From: UBA1479 sp048263775
GTDB lineage: Bacteria > Pseudomonadota > Alphaproteobacteria > Rhodospirillales > Casp-alpha2
DNA: 64,000 bases
Assembly: GCA_048263775.1 (NCBI GenBank)
Contig: JBLXDU010000007.1
Location: forward strand, 124,001-188,000
Reading direction: 5' to 3'
Made by a program: the position numbers and the translations under genes. Under the pieces are notes generated by a model, which ran no database searches, was not told the origin of the DNA, and saw only the letters and a list, made by a program, of their open reading frames with translations. Positions 49,441 through 58,672 of the stretch are shown here, one piece after another; the stretch's first letter is position 1; each line of letters starts with the position of its first letter.

Positions 49441-50763
49441 ATGGACGGACAGGAAACCTTCATCGACAGATTGGACGGTCAGGTGCGCGCCATAGCCGAC
49501 GCCTGCACGGCCTGCGGTGCCTGCGTGCGGGCCTGCCCGACGCCGGGGATCCTGGGGCTGGCCGCTGGTGACGGCAAAGCCGTCGCGGACGGGGTCCGGG
49601 ACATCCTGCGGGACGGCCAGGGTGACGCGGTCTCGGCGGCTTGGGCCGATGCCTGCTGCGGTACAGGCAATTGCCTTAGCGTTTGCGAGGAAGGTATCAA
49701 CCCGCGTGTCATGCTGGCCATGGCGCGGCGCCGGATGGCCGAGGCGGCGCCCGAGGCCGAACGCAAGGATGCGGGCAAGGCTGCCTTCAAGGCGATGAGC
49801 CGGGGCGTGCGCGTGCTGTCGCGCCTGCAACTGCCGCCGGACCTCATGAACCGGCTCAGCCCGGCATCCCATCCTGAACGGGACACACCACCCGACATCG
49901 TATTCTACACCGGCTGCAACATGCTGAAGACGCCGCACATCGGATTGTTGTGCCTGGACATTCTGGGCCGTTTGAATGTGTCCTACGAAGTATTCGGTGG
50001 GCCCGCCAACTGCTGCGGTATCCTGCAGTTCCGGCCCGGCGACACGGCCAATTCCGGTCGCCAGATTAACAGCACTATGGACCGGTTCGCCCGCACTGGG
50101 GCGGCCCAGGTGGTGTCCTGGTGCCCGACTTGCCAGATGCAGATGTCGGAGATCATGACCGCCGTCCCGGCTCAGCCCAAGCCCTTCGACAACCTCATGA
50201 TGCCCGTGTTCCTGGCCGATCGCCTGGACGACCTGCGCCCGCTGATGACGACGCCGGTGAACAAGCGCGTGGCTCTTCATGAATATCCGGGATCACCCGG
50301 CGTGGTCGATGCGGTGAAGGCGCTGTTGGGCGCCATCCCGGGGCTGGAGCTTGTCGACCTGCAACATCCCGGGATCGGCTATCAGTTGACCTCCCTTGAT
50401 GCGATGCCGGACCTTCAGAAACGCCATATCGCCGGCACCTTCCGTCAGGCCGAGGCCAAGGGCGTGCAGGTCCTGGCCGGGGTGTTTCACGCCGATCACC
50501 GGGAATTGGTCAGCCATCAGAACGAATGGCCGTTCGAGATCGTCAATTACATGGAACTGATCGGGGAAAGCCTGGGCCTGCGCCATCCCGATCTGTTCAA
50601 GCGCATGAAGCTGATGCAGAACGCCGACGAAATCCTGGCCGGCGCACAGGACATGATCGCGCTCCACGGTCTGGACGCGGACGAGGTCCGGGCGGTGATC
50701 CTTTCCGACATTCTGGGCGAACAGAAGCTGCCGCCGGACCGGGCCCTGCACCCGGCGGACTGA
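49441..50763 (+). CDS. HdrD/GlpC-like Fe-S protein
   Basis: A 440-residue protein. The N-terminal ferredoxin part has CTACGACVRACP (residues about 22-33) and CCGTGNCLSVCEEG (about 78-91). The first CCG domain is intact: TGCNMLKTPHIG then GGPANCCGI. The second is weak: CPTCQMQM is present but the final CC-G and HDPCH-type motifs are missing, with HEYPGSPGV instead. Such proteins pass electrons between flavin dehydrogenases and quinones or heterodisulfides; here no flavin partner is adjacent, so the physiological donor is unknown. Conserved length is similar to GlpC. Confidence 0.82.
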   Translation: MDGQETFIDRLDGQVRAIADACTACGACVRACPTPGILGLAAGDGKAVADGVRDILRDGQGDAVSAAWADACCGTGNCLSVCEEGINPRVMLAMARRRMAEAAPEAERKDAGKAAFKAMSRGVRVLSRLQLPPDLMNRLSPASHPERDTPPDIVFYTGCNMLKTPHIGLLCLDILGRLNVSYEVFGGPANCCGILQFRPGDTANSGRQINSTMDRFARTGAAQVVSWCPTCQMQMSEIMTAVPAQPKPFDNLMMPVFLADRLDDLRPLMTTPVNKRVALHEYPGSPGVVDAVKALLGAIPGLELVDLQHPGIGYQLTSLDAMPDLQKRHIAGTFRQAEAKGVQVLAGVFHADHRELVSHQNEWPFEIVNYMELIGESLGLRHPDLFKRMKLMQNADEILAGAQDMIALHGLDADEVRAVILSDILGEQKLPPDRALHPAD

Positions 50764-50769
50764 CGTCGG

Positions 50770-51756
50770 TCAGTCCGTCAATTCGAACATCATCAGCAGC
50801 GTCCGTTGCGGTCCGAAGCGATTGAAATTGTTGTCGGAAATCAGGAACAGCAGGGTTTCTCCCTTGGGCCCCTTGATCGCTTCGATGCCTTCGAAATTGT
50901 CGACCGTCAGGGGCGCGCGGATATCGGCCAGCAGTTCCCCGCTGATCTCGGCCCCGGCGCGGATGCCGTCGGCCTTGATGCGCCGGACGCGCGACCGGGC
51001 CCCTTCGCGCGGGGTGAAATAGCGTTCGACCACTACAACGTCGCCGCCGGGCAGGGTCGCCGCACCGGTCGGGCGGTAATTGTCCTCGGTCCGGTAGATC
51101 AGCACGCTCCACCCCTTTGGATTGCTGACCCAGGCCAAATAGGTGCTGCCACGGCCCTTGCCTTCGGCGATGGCGAACAGGCTGCCGTCGTCCAGCAGGG
51201 TCAGGGCCTCGATGCCGCCGTTGTCGGGGGCGTTTTTCATCTCGGCGGGCAGGGGTAGGGGGCTTGGTTCGGTCTGGTTTGGCGGATAGGCCCAGAGCCG
51301 GTGAATGCGTTCGAACGCGATGATGATTTCGCCATCGACCCCCGGTGCCATGGATTCCGCATCGGCCATGGATTTGTCGATCAAGGGGATTCCGCCGGGA
51401 CCCGTCAGGGTGAAGATTTCCGTGTTGGCAAGGCCGCGCAGGTCGCCGTCGGGGCCATAGACCAGATGGGCGTCCAGACGGTTGCCTTCGTCCGTCAGCG
51501 CGACCAGGCGCCTGCCGTCGGTGCTGAGCCCCAGGGCGGAAAACCCGCCGAAACGGTCGGACCGGCTGAGCAGTTCAGCCCCACCCCGATAGGTCAGCTT
51601 GCCGATGACCTTCTGTTCTGGATTCTCGGCGTTCAAGGGGACGGGAATGGACTGAACGTCGACCGTGTCGGCGGCTGCCGGGCCGTGGCCTGCCAGAAGC
51701 AGAAGGCCGACCCCGGCCAGGACGCGGTGGGCGGTTCGGGCGATGCGACGGTGCAT
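50770..51756 (-). CDS. Esterase-like phytase domain protein
   Basis: A 328-residue exported protein. The signal peptide (1-30, ending near AAADT) is followed by a beta-propeller-like domain of the PF13449 type (esterase-like activity of phytase), with GGFSALGLSTDGRRLVALTDEGN, DAESMAPGVDGEIIIAFER and DNFEGIEAIKGPKGET. The catalytic function of the family is uncertain. The ATG at 51756 was preferred to 51786 because GAGAGG lies in front of it. It converges with the Fe-S gene after 6 bases. Confidence 0.8.
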   Translation of the reverse strand: MHRRIARTAHRVLAGVGLLLLAGHGPAAADTVDVQSIPVPLNAENPEQKVIGKLTYRGGAELLSRSDRFGGFSALGLSTDGRRLVALTDEGNRLDAHLVYGPDGDLRGLANTEIFTLTGPGGIPLIDKSMADAESMAPGVDGEIIIAFERIHRLWAYPPNQTEPSPLPLPAEMKNAPDNGGIEALTLLDDGSLFAIAEGKGRGSTYLAWVSNPKGWSVLIYRTEDNYRPTGAATLPGGDVVVVERYFTPREGARSRVRRIKADGIRAGAEISGELLADIRAPLTVDNFEGIEAIKGPKGETLLFLISDNNFNRFGPQRTLLMMFELTD

Positions 51757-51839
51757 GGCGGGCGAGGTCCTCTCCCAAAAGGTCATTTTATTCAAGATGG
51801 GGGGACGGGCAGGCGTTGTCCAGCGCAGGTAGTGATAAC

Positions 51840-52109
51840 TCAGAATCCGGTATCGGCTTCCGGCGTGGTCTTGTGGGCACGCATATGGGACGGAACGCGG
51901 TTTGCTTCCTCCGGCCCCAGTTCGCGGCAACTGCTGTCCGTCACGGTGACCGCCCTTCGTACCGTCCCTTCTGTCAGGTTGTACATAGGCTGTTCGGTGA
52001 ACTTAGCCTGGGCGAAGGTGCAGTAGGATTCGCGGGAAAACCACATCTCGACCTGCACCGCGCCGTCGACCTGCGGCACGGCGAGGAACAGGGTCAGCAG
52101 CCAGCCCAT
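51840..52109 (-). CDS. Small exported hypothetical protein
   Basis: An 89-residue protein with a short hydrophobic start (MGWLLTLFLAVPQVDGAVQ) that looks like a signal peptide. Two cysteines (SYCTFAQ, SSCRELG) could form a disulfide. AAGGAG lies seven bases before the ATG, which supports a real gene. No family recognised. It sits 84 bases upstream of the phytase-like gene on the same strand and may be co-transcribed with it. Confidence 0.6.
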   Translation of the reverse strand: MGWLLTLFLAVPQVDGAVQVEMWFSRESYCTFAQAKFTEQPMYNLTEGTVRRAVTVTDSSCRELGPEEANRVPSHMRAHKTTPEADTGF

Positions 52110-52230
52110 GGCGGCGCTCCTTTTCGGCAGGGTAGGCGGGATCGGACGGGGCGGGACGTCAGGCTCATGGTCCTGATCTTATGGGGTCTCTGTGAAACCT
52201 TGATGACCCCCAAGCCCGTGCGGCGGGGCG

Positions 52231-53082
52231 TTAAGGCTTCTGCTTGAGCTTCTTTCGGCCCTTGCGGATCGTCACGTAGTAGTCGTCGAACAGGTCGATA
52301 ACCTGGGACATCAGGAAGCGGCCGGAATCCCATTGCCGCATCAACTCGGGGCGGAGATGGCGGACATAGCGGCGGAAATCGTGGCACACGCGGCGGTCCG
52401 TGGTCCGGCGAAAGGCGACCATCTCTTGGGTGTCCTGGGGCATGCCGGCGTCGGTGATGTACAGCTGCTGCCATAGGCGCGCCTCGCACTCCAGGTCGAT
52501 GGGCCGGTCGTGGCCGAAGCGGTTCTTGAGGCGCTGCAGACCGTGGCCGATCAGTTCGTGCACCAGAACCGCCGCCAGTTCGTCCACCGGCCAGTTGGCG
52601 CCGAAGCGGCTGACGATCACCGTGAAGTCGCGCTTGCCGTCCTGGGGCTGAAATTCGCCGACCAGGAAGGCGGCGATGATGACCCTGGACAATGAGCGTT
52701 CGGGAAAGGCGGCATCGTAGATGATGCGGATCTGACCGGCCTTGGACAGGGTCTCGAAGCCCCTGGCGGCGACGGGCGACGCCTGCAGCACGCGGTCGAC
52801 CGCCGCCTTGATCTTGGTCACCGTGGCGGCGGGATCGGCCAGCGGAATATCGAAATCAGCCTTGGGCGGCAACTGCATGCCGACCAGGTCGATGCCCCGG
52901 TGCGCCTCGCGCAGGGCGGCCTGGGTCATGGGCCGGAGACGCCAGACCGTATCAACAAGGTTCTGCGCCCAGCCGGGGGCCGGGGCGGTCAGGATAAACA
53001 GGGTGGCGGCAAGGGAGGCCAGAAGGGAAAGCCGTCTGGAAGACGGGAAGGGCGGTCCGCGGCGGCGGGCCGAAGCGGTCAT
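52231..53082 (-). CDS. Zincin-like (HExxH) protein encoded after cobT
   Basis: A 283-residue exported protein. The signal peptide (about 15-40, ending GWAQ) is followed by a domain with VHELIGH (His175, Glu176, His180), the HExxH zinc-protease motif, and Glu198/Glu200 in LECEARLWQQ as candidate third ligands. Start codon ATG at 53082 overlaps the cobT stop by ATGA, so it is translated with CobT. No function is known to me; the C-terminus is Lys-rich (RKGRKKLKQKP). It would act in the periplasm, unlike CobST. Confidence 0.72.
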   Translation of the reverse strand: MTASARRRGPPFPSSRRLSLLASLAATLFILTAPAPGWAQNLVDTVWRLRPMTQAALREAHRGIDLVGMQLPPKADFDIPLADPAATVTKIKAAVDRVLQASPVAARGFETLSKAGQIRIIYDAAFPERSLSRVIIAAFLVGEFQPQDGKRDFTVIVSRFGANWPVDELAAVLVHELIGHGLQRLKNRFGHDRPIDLECEARLWQQLYITDAGMPQDTQEMVAFRRTTDRRVCHDFRRYVRHLRPELMRQWDSGRFLMSQVIDLFDDYYVTIRKGRKKLKQKP

Positions 53083-54947
53083 CCCGCCCGGCGGCGGCCG
53101 CGGGCAGCACCGGAACCTGCGGCCGGATTATCCTCGTCGAACAGTTCGGCCAGATTGGCCATCATGGTGCCGCCCAGTTCCTCGGCATCGACGATGGTCA
53201 CGGCGCGGCGGTAATAGCGGGTTACGTCATGGCCGATGCCGATGGCGGTCAGTTCCACGTCGGACTTGTTTTCGATGAAGCTGATGACGTCGCGCAGATG
53301 TTTTTCCAGATAGTTGCCCGGGTTGGCGGACAGGGTCGCGTCATCGACCGGCGCACCGTCGGAAATCACCATCAGGATGCGCCGCTGTTCAGGGCGGCCC
53401 AACAGGCGGTTGTGGGCCCACATCAGGGCTTCGCCGTCGATGTTTTCCTTAAGCAGCCCCTCGCGCAGCATCAGGCCCAGGTTGCGCCGCGCGCGGCGCC
53501 AGGGCATGTCGGCGGCCTTGTAGACGATATGGCGCAGGTCGTTGAGGCGGCCCGGGTTCTTGGGCTTGCCTTTCTCGACCCAGTCTTCGCGGGACTGCCC
53601 GCCCTTCCATGATCGCGTGGTGAAGCCCATGATCTCGACCTTGACCCCGCAGCGTTCCAGCGTGCGGGCCAGGATGTCGGCGCTCATGGCGGCGACGGTG
53701 ATCGGCCGCCCGCGCATGGATCCTGAATTGTCGATCAACAGACCGACGACCGTATCGCGGAAATCCGTATCCTGTTCCTGCTTGAACGACAGCGGGTGCA
53801 GGGGGTCGGTCACGACCCTGGACAGGCGGGCGGCGTCCAGGACGCCTTCTTCCAGGTCGAAGTCCCAGGACCGGGTCTGCTTGGCCATCAATTTCCGTTG
53901 CAGACGGTTGGCGAGGCGCGCAACCACGCCCTGCAGATGTGACAGTTGCTGATCCAATTGCGCGCGCAGGCGGGTCAATTCCTCGGAATCGCAAAGCTCT
54001 TCCGCCTCGACGACCTCGTCATAGGCCTGGGTGAAGGCCTTGTAGAGTGCCAGGTCGTCGGGTGCGTTGCGCGGCCAGCGGTCGTCCCAATCGGTCGGTC
54101 CGGCGGGTTCTTCCTCGCCGTCGCCGGACATCACGTCGTCATCGAACCCTTCGGTCGAAAACTCCATGTCGTCGGACATTTCCGCCTCGCCGGATTCGCT
54201 GGACAGCGAGCCGTCGGTGTCCATGTCGGCATCCGGGTTTTGGTTCTGGTCCTGGCCCTGCTCGGCGTCGTCATCCGCGGAATCCTGCTGATTTTCAGGC
54301 TCCGAAGGTGCCGGTGCGTCGGTCATCATGTCGAGGGCGACGATCATCTCGCGCACCAGGTTGCCGTAGGCTTCCTGATCCAGGGCGTTCTTTTCGAGTT
54401 CGGCAAGCTGCGGGCCGACCTTGCGGTTCAACTCGTCGCGCCAAAGATCGACGATATGCTTGGCTTCCGCGGGCAGGTTTTGGCCCGGCAGGCGTTCACG
54501 GGCCAGCAGGCCGAGAACCTCGGGCAGCATGGCGTCTTCGCGTTCGGTTACGCCGCCATAGCCCTTGGCGCGGCATTTTTCCGCCAACAGGAAGTCCAGG
54601 TTGCCGGCGACACCGACCATGCGTTGGGCGCCCAGGCTTTCGCAGCGCGCCTGTTCCAGGGCTTCGAACACGGCGTGCCCGTCGGGGCCCGTGGGCGCCA
54701 TGCGGCGATGGACGTCGGCATCGTGATAGCGCAACCGCAATGCCAAGGCGTCGGCGACGCCGCGCAGTTTGGTGATGCCTTCGGCGCTGGGCGGACCGGA
54801 AGGGGCGGGCAGGTTGACGGCTTCTTCGGTGGCCGAAGCGCCAGAGGCCTGAAAATGAACCTCAAGCTCCGGGCGATTGGACATCGCCTTCACCGCGGCC
54901 GCCGTGACGCGTTTCAGAAGATCTGCCGGGCGTTCCGAATTGTTCAT
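53079..54947 (-). CDS. cobT: Cobaltochelatase subunit CobT
   Basis: Part of the aerobic CobNST cobaltochelatase, which inserts cobalt into hydrogenobyrinate a,c-diamide. The 622-residue protein has an N-terminal CobT domain, a highly acidic Gln/Asp/Glu-rich middle (about 220-285) and a C-terminal von Willebrand A domain with the metal-ion site DNSGSMRG. It lies 52 bases after cobS. The large CobN subunit is not in the window. Confidence 0.95.
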   Translation of the reverse strand: MNNSERPADLLKRVTAAAVKAMSNRPELEVHFQASGASATEEAVNLPAPSGPPSAEGITKLRGVADALALRLRYHDADVHRRMAPTGPDGHAVFEALEQARCESLGAQRMVGVAGNLDFLLAEKCRAKGYGGVTEREDAMLPEVLGLLARERLPGQNLPAEAKHIVDLWRDELNRKVGPQLAELEKNALDQEAYGNLVREMIVALDMMTDAPAPSEPENQQDSADDDAEQGQDQNQNPDADMDTDGSLSSESGEAEMSDDMEFSTEGFDDDVMSGDGEEEPAGPTDWDDRWPRNAPDDLALYKAFTQAYDEVVEAEELCDSEELTRLRAQLDQQLSHLQGVVARLANRLQRKLMAKQTRSWDFDLEEGVLDAARLSRVVTDPLHPLSFKQEQDTDFRDTVVGLLIDNSGSMRGRPITVAAMSADILARTLERCGVKVEIMGFTTRSWKGGQSREDWVEKGKPKNPGRLNDLRHIVYKAADMPWRRARRNLGLMLREGLLKENIDGEALMWAHNRLLGRPEQRRILMVISDGAPVDDATLSANPGNYLEKHLRDVISFIENKSDVELTAIGIGHDVTRYYRRAVTIVDAEELGGTMMANLAELFDEDNPAAGSGAARGRRRAG

Positions 54948-54999
54948 GTCCTATGGCCCCGATTCCCGTCCGGATACGGCCCGGACGGGCGTGGGCGTC

Positions 55000-56007
55000 C
55001 TATTGCAGCACCGCGCGCATGGCGGAATCGGGAAGTTCCTCGCCCATGCAGCGCTGATAGTATTCCGCCACGACCGGGCGTTCGATTTCGTCGCACTTGT
55101 TGAGGAACGTCACCCGGAAGGCATAGCCCGCGTCATTGAAGATGCGGGCGTTTTCAGCCCAGGTGATGACCGTACGCGGTGACATGACGGTCGAAATGTC
55201 GCCGTTCATGAAGCCCGAACGGGTCAGGTCGGCCAGTTCGACCATGGCGCTGACCTGTTCCTTACCCTGTTTGGAGGCATAGTCCGGCACCTTGGCGCAG
55301 ACGATTTCAACTTCCTCGTCATGGGGCAGGTAATTGAGGGTCGACACGATGCTCCAGCGGTCCATCTGACCCTGGTTGATCTGCTGGGTGCCGTGGTACA
55401 GGCCTGTGGTATCGCCGAGGCCGACCGTATTGGCGGTCGAGAACAGGCGGAAATAGGGATGCGGTTTGATGACCTGGTTCTGGTCCAGCAGGGTCAGCTT
55501 GCCGTCGACTTCCAGCACACGCTGGATCACGAACATCACGTCCGGGCGGCCGGCATCATATTCGTCGAACACCAGGGCCGTCGGGTTGCGCAGCGCCCAG
55601 GGCAGGATGCCTTCGCGGAATTCGGTGACCTGCTTGCCGTCGCGCAGGACGATGGCGTCCTTGCCGATAAGGTCGATACGGGAAATGTGGCTGTCCAGGT
55701 TAACCCGGATGCACGGCCAATTGAGGCGCGACGCGACCTGTTCGATATGGGTCGACTTACCCGTGCCGTGATAGCCCTGAATCATGACGCGCCGGTTGTA
55801 GGCGAAGCCGGCCAGGATCGCGAGCGTGGTTTCGCGGTCGAAGCGGTAGGCTTCGTCGCGTTCGGGGACATGTTCCTCGGCTTCGGAGAAGGCCGGGACT
55901 TCCATGTCGCTGTCGATGCCGAAGGTCTGGCGCACGGAGACGGTGACGTCCGGCACCTGATGGGCCGCATCGATCCCGGGGGTGGCGGTCGATTCCAGAG
56001 TTGTCAT
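55000..56007 (-). CDS. cobS: Cobaltochelatase subunit CobS
   Basis: AAA+ ATPase partner of CobT. The 335-residue protein has Walker A GYHGTGKST (78-86), Walker B LVFDEYDAGR and RLFSTANTVG (sensor). The start at 56007 (MTTLESTATP) was chosen because upstream codons add low-complexity sequence and overlap the dnaJ-like end region. Same strand and order as in other alphaproteobacteria. Confidence 0.95.
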   Translation of the reverse strand: MTTLESTATPGIDAAHQVPDVTVSVRQTFGIDSDMEVPAFSEAEEHVPERDEAYRFDRETTLAILAGFAYNRRVMIQGYHGTGKSTHIEQVASRLNWPCIRVNLDSHISRIDLIGKDAIVLRDGKQVTEFREGILPWALRNPTALVFDEYDAGRPDVMFVIQRVLEVDGKLTLLDQNQVIKPHPYFRLFSTANTVGLGDTTGLYHGTQQINQGQMDRWSIVSTLNYLPHDEEVEIVCAKVPDYASKQGKEQVSAMVELADLTRSGFMNGDISTVMSPRTVITWAENARIFNDAGYAFRVTFLNKCDEIERPVVAEYYQRCMGEELPDSAMRAVLQ

Positions 56008-56100
56008 GCAAATGTTCCAGTTTCTTGAGGCCGTCCCGACGGGCGCGGGACGAAGATCGGTCATGTTTGGCAAACGTCGTAGGGGTTAAGCGGCGGGCCG

Positions 56101-56679
56101 TCAAGGGCCGAGAAAGTCCAATAACGCCTCATAGGCCTCGGTGACTTTCTTGAATTCTTCCTCCGCCGCCTTAGTGCCGCCGTTGGCGTCCGGGTGATGG
56201 CGCTTCACCAGTTCTTTGTATCTGAACTTCACGTCGTCAATGGTTACCGGGATTTCAAGGCCAAATACGGAAAGGGCTCGTGAGGTCTTTGGGTCGGTCT
56301 TGCGCGCGTCGGCCGCGCGCGGGTCCGCCTGGGGGCCTTGTGACCGCGCATTGGCGTCACGAATCGCGTCGTCATTGCCGAAGGGGTTGAAAATGCGTGC
56401 ACGGGTGAACTTGGGGGCATCGCCTGCCCCCAGTTTCCAGGTCGGTCGCTGCCAAACCGTGTCGTTGCGGACGTCCGCCTCGACCTGGTCTTCGTCCATA
56501 CCTTTGTAATAGTTCCAGTTGCGGTTGTACTCCCGGACATGGACCAGGCAGAACCAACGGTATTCGTTCAAGGCATCCCGCGACCGCGGAGCCTTGAATT
56601 CGGCATGGCCGTCGCATCCGGGCCATTCACAGACCGACTCCGCCTGGCGGGATTCGCGATTTTTAAGCAGTTCACCCAT
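56101..56679 (-). CDS. DnaJ-domain protein encoded before cobS
   Basis: A 192-residue protein. The N-terminal half has a Cys-containing segment (CEWPGCDGHAEF, FCLVHV) that may bind metal; the C-terminal J domain (about 127-190) has HHPDAN, the HPD motif that stimulates Hsp70. Genes of this type sit next to cobS and cobT in many alphaproteobacteria, and it may help assemble the chelatase, but this is inference. First gene of the group, 94 bases before cobS. Confidence 0.88.
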   Translation of the reverse strand: MGELLKNRESRQAESVCEWPGCDGHAEFKAPRSRDALNEYRWFCLVHVREYNRNWNYYKGMDEDQVEADVRNDTVWQRPTWKLGAGDAPKFTRARIFNPFGNDDAIRDANARSQGPQADPRAADARKTDPKTSRALSVFGLEIPVTIDDVKFRYKELVKRHHPDANGGTKAAEEEFKKVTEAYEALLDFLGP

Positions 56680-57009
56680 GACGACACTATGCGCGTGCCC
56701 TTTGTTTCAGACAAGACATGTGGATGTTACGGGGGCGAAAATGCACCCGGATTCCGCCGTTATCCGAAGGGTTGAAAAACAGACATATAACCTTCGTCTA
56801 ACTTGAATTACCTTGCGTTATCCCTAATTCTGAAGGCAGTGAGCGGATGATTCCGCCATAACGTCGGTAATTTGGCGCCTTCATGTGGCGTCTGTGAACC
56901 GGTGGGGGAAAGTTTCGGAGGCGGCAGCACGATTTGTTCTGCTGGGGTGACAGGCGTAATGCGAGTATAATAATCGCCGCATACAATAAAAGAGGGTGTT
57001 AATCGGACT
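56680..57009. other. Intergenic region between the dnaJ-like and RHH genes
   Basis: 330 bases between two divergent genes. It is less GC-rich than average near 56960-57010. I see no open frame with a good ribosome site, no strong palindrome and no terminator. Promoters of both genes must lie here. Confidence 0.5.
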
Positions 57010-57288
57010 ATGCAAAGCAAACTTATAAGCCGAAACGTGACCGTCAACGGCCGCAGAACCAGCCTGCGGCTTGAAAACGCAACGTGGGATGCTTTGGATC
57101 AAATCTGTGAATGCGAAAAGACGACCGTTCACGAGCTCTGCTCGATGATCGAGAGCGTTCGCTTCGGCTCGTCCCGCACATCAACGGTACGGGCCTTCAT
57201 CGTGACCTATTTCCGTCTGGCGGCGAACCGTACCAGCATCGAAGTAGGAATTGCCGACAAGGCCCTGACGGCCTTCAAGACGACTTGA
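57010..57288 (+). CDS. Ribbon-helix-helix domain protein (RHH_4)
   Basis: A 92-residue protein matching the RHH_4 pattern: SRNVTVNGRRTSLRLENATWDALDQI gives the DNA-binding strand and first helix (in part: NGRRTSLRLE), followed by ICECEKTTVHELCSMIE. It is a probable small DNA-binding dimer; its targets are unknown. The terminal region TVRAFIVTYFRLAA is a second helix typical of the family. It converges with the DUF2889 gene, leaving 13 bases. Confidence 0.88.
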   Translation: MQSKLISRNVTVNGRRTSLRLENATWDALDQICECEKTTVHELCSMIESVRFGSSRTSTVRAFIVTYFRLAANRTSIEVGIADKALTAFKTT

Positions 57289-57301
57289 CGTCCGGGCCGG
57301 G

Positions 57302-57889
57302 TCAGCCGGCCTTCTTTCCTTCGGCCCCGGCGGGGCCATCACCATCTTCTTCATAGAATTCGGGCCAACGAACCTTAACCACAGGGCCGTTGCTGCGAAA
57401 CGCATAGCAGGTATCGATCAAGGGTGATTTCTTGCCGGGGCCGGGTTCACCCCGCTTCTTGCGGGCGGGAAAAATGGTCTGGAATGCGGTCACCGCCATG
57501 GGCCCCATCACGAGGTCGCGCAGATGGGTGCAGCCGTGCACGCCGCCCATGGCTTCGGCCACGGCCCTGCGCCAGCCCGGCCCGACTTTCAATCCGACCA
57601 ACTTGGAAAAGGCCTGGGCCACGTCGCCGCACATGGAAAACGGGCTCGATTCCGTCGATGCTTCGGCGGCCGTGACGACCATGTCGCCGGTCAGGGTCAG
57701 GCGGATGAGCATGTCGTGAATGGGCTCCCCCGCGGCGATGCCGCCGCGATCGTGATTCTCAAAGGTGTAGGTCTTGGTGTCGGTCAGGCGGCCCTCGATG
57801 TCCCACAGGCCATCGTCGCGCTCAAAGCCGAGACATTTGATGTCACGGGTGTGGATATGCTTGCGGGCGGCGGGTTTACTGAGGGGCAT
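57302..57889 (-). CDS. DUF2889 protein
   Basis: A 195-residue soluble protein. RDIKCLGFERDDGLWDIEGRLTDTKTYTF and EPIHDMLIRLTL are the DUF2889 pattern, and GGVHGCTHLRDLVMGP is a conserved His/Cys-rich segment. A C-terminal Lys/Gly-rich part follows. The family has no known enzymatic role. The ATG at 57889 (MPLSKPAARKH) is used; the longer form is a Pro/Arg-rich leader unlike a protein. Confidence 0.85.
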   Translation of the reverse strand: MPLSKPAARKHIHTRDIKCLGFERDDGLWDIEGRLTDTKTYTFENHDRGGIAAGEPIHDMLIRLTLTGDMVVTAAEASTESSPFSMCGDVAQAFSKLVGLKVGPGWRRAVAEAMGGVHGCTHLRDLVMGPMAVTAFQTIFPARKKRGEPGPGKKSPLIDTCYAFRSNGPVVKVRWPEFYEEDGDGPAGAEGKKAG

Positions 57890-58038
57890 GGGCGTATTCC
57901 TGTCAGGCGAATTGGGGCCGCCGCTGGGAAGCGGGCGGGGTGTATCGTCCGGTGACTTTATCGGCTGTCGGCCACGGGCGGCAAGAGATGCGGCGGGCCG
58001 CTGGCGGCCCCTCATGAAAAATAATTTATCTCAGTAGA

Positions 58039-58488
58039 TTAGGCGCTGTACCGATCGCCAAAGACGAAAGCCTCGGTCTCGCGGATGTTCTCTTCCAAGC
58101 CTTCCTTGACGGCTTCGTAAAGATCACGGATCGACACCATGGCGACGCATTTTCCGTCCTCGCCCACGACCGGAAGATGGCGGTAGCGTCGGGTTAGCAT
58201 CAGCTCAAGCGCGTCCGAGGCCCGGTCGTTCGGTGCCAAGGTATCCGGATTGGCGGTCATGATGTCGCCGACCTTGATTTCGCTGGGGCGTTTGTTTTCC
58301 GCCACCACGCGGCGGGACAGGTCACGCTCCGTCAGAATGCCGATCAATGCCTTGTTTGTATCCAACACGATGATCGCCGCGACATTGGCCGCAGTCATGT
58401 CCTTGGCGGCCTGTTCCGCCGTGGCGTCGATGGTGGTCGCGGTCAGTTCCGTGCGCTGAACGATGTCCGGAATAATCTTGCGCTGCAT
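58039..58488 (-). CDS. CBS-domain protein
   Basis: A 149-residue protein made of two CBS motifs: AAKDMTAANVAAIIVLDTNK with GILTERDLSRRVV, then MTANPDTLAPNDRASDALELM with HLPVVGEDGK and MVSIRDLYEAV. Such stand-alone CBS pairs bind adenosine nucleotides and tune partner proteins; the partner is unknown. AGGAAA lies before the ATG at 58488, which is preferred to the upstream start. Confidence 0.88.
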   Translation of the reverse strand: MQRKIIPDIVQRTELTATTIDATAEQAAKDMTAANVAAIIVLDTNKALIGILTERDLSRRVVAENKRPSEIKVGDIMTANPDTLAPNDRASDALELMLTRRYRHLPVVGEDGKCVAMVSIRDLYEAVKEGLEENIRETEAFVFGDRYSA

Positions 58489-58672
58489 CGGACGTTTCCT
58501 CTCGTTGACCGTGTTACCCGGACGGTTGCCGGGCTTTGCCACGGTGCGACAATTGTTGCGTCATTGTACGGGAATTGCGCTGCCGGGTTAAGAATTAACG
58601 GATGCTCATGTTAACCATTAACCGGCCGATACATCGGGGTTTGATGATGCATCGCGCCTCGGGGCGGCAGGA

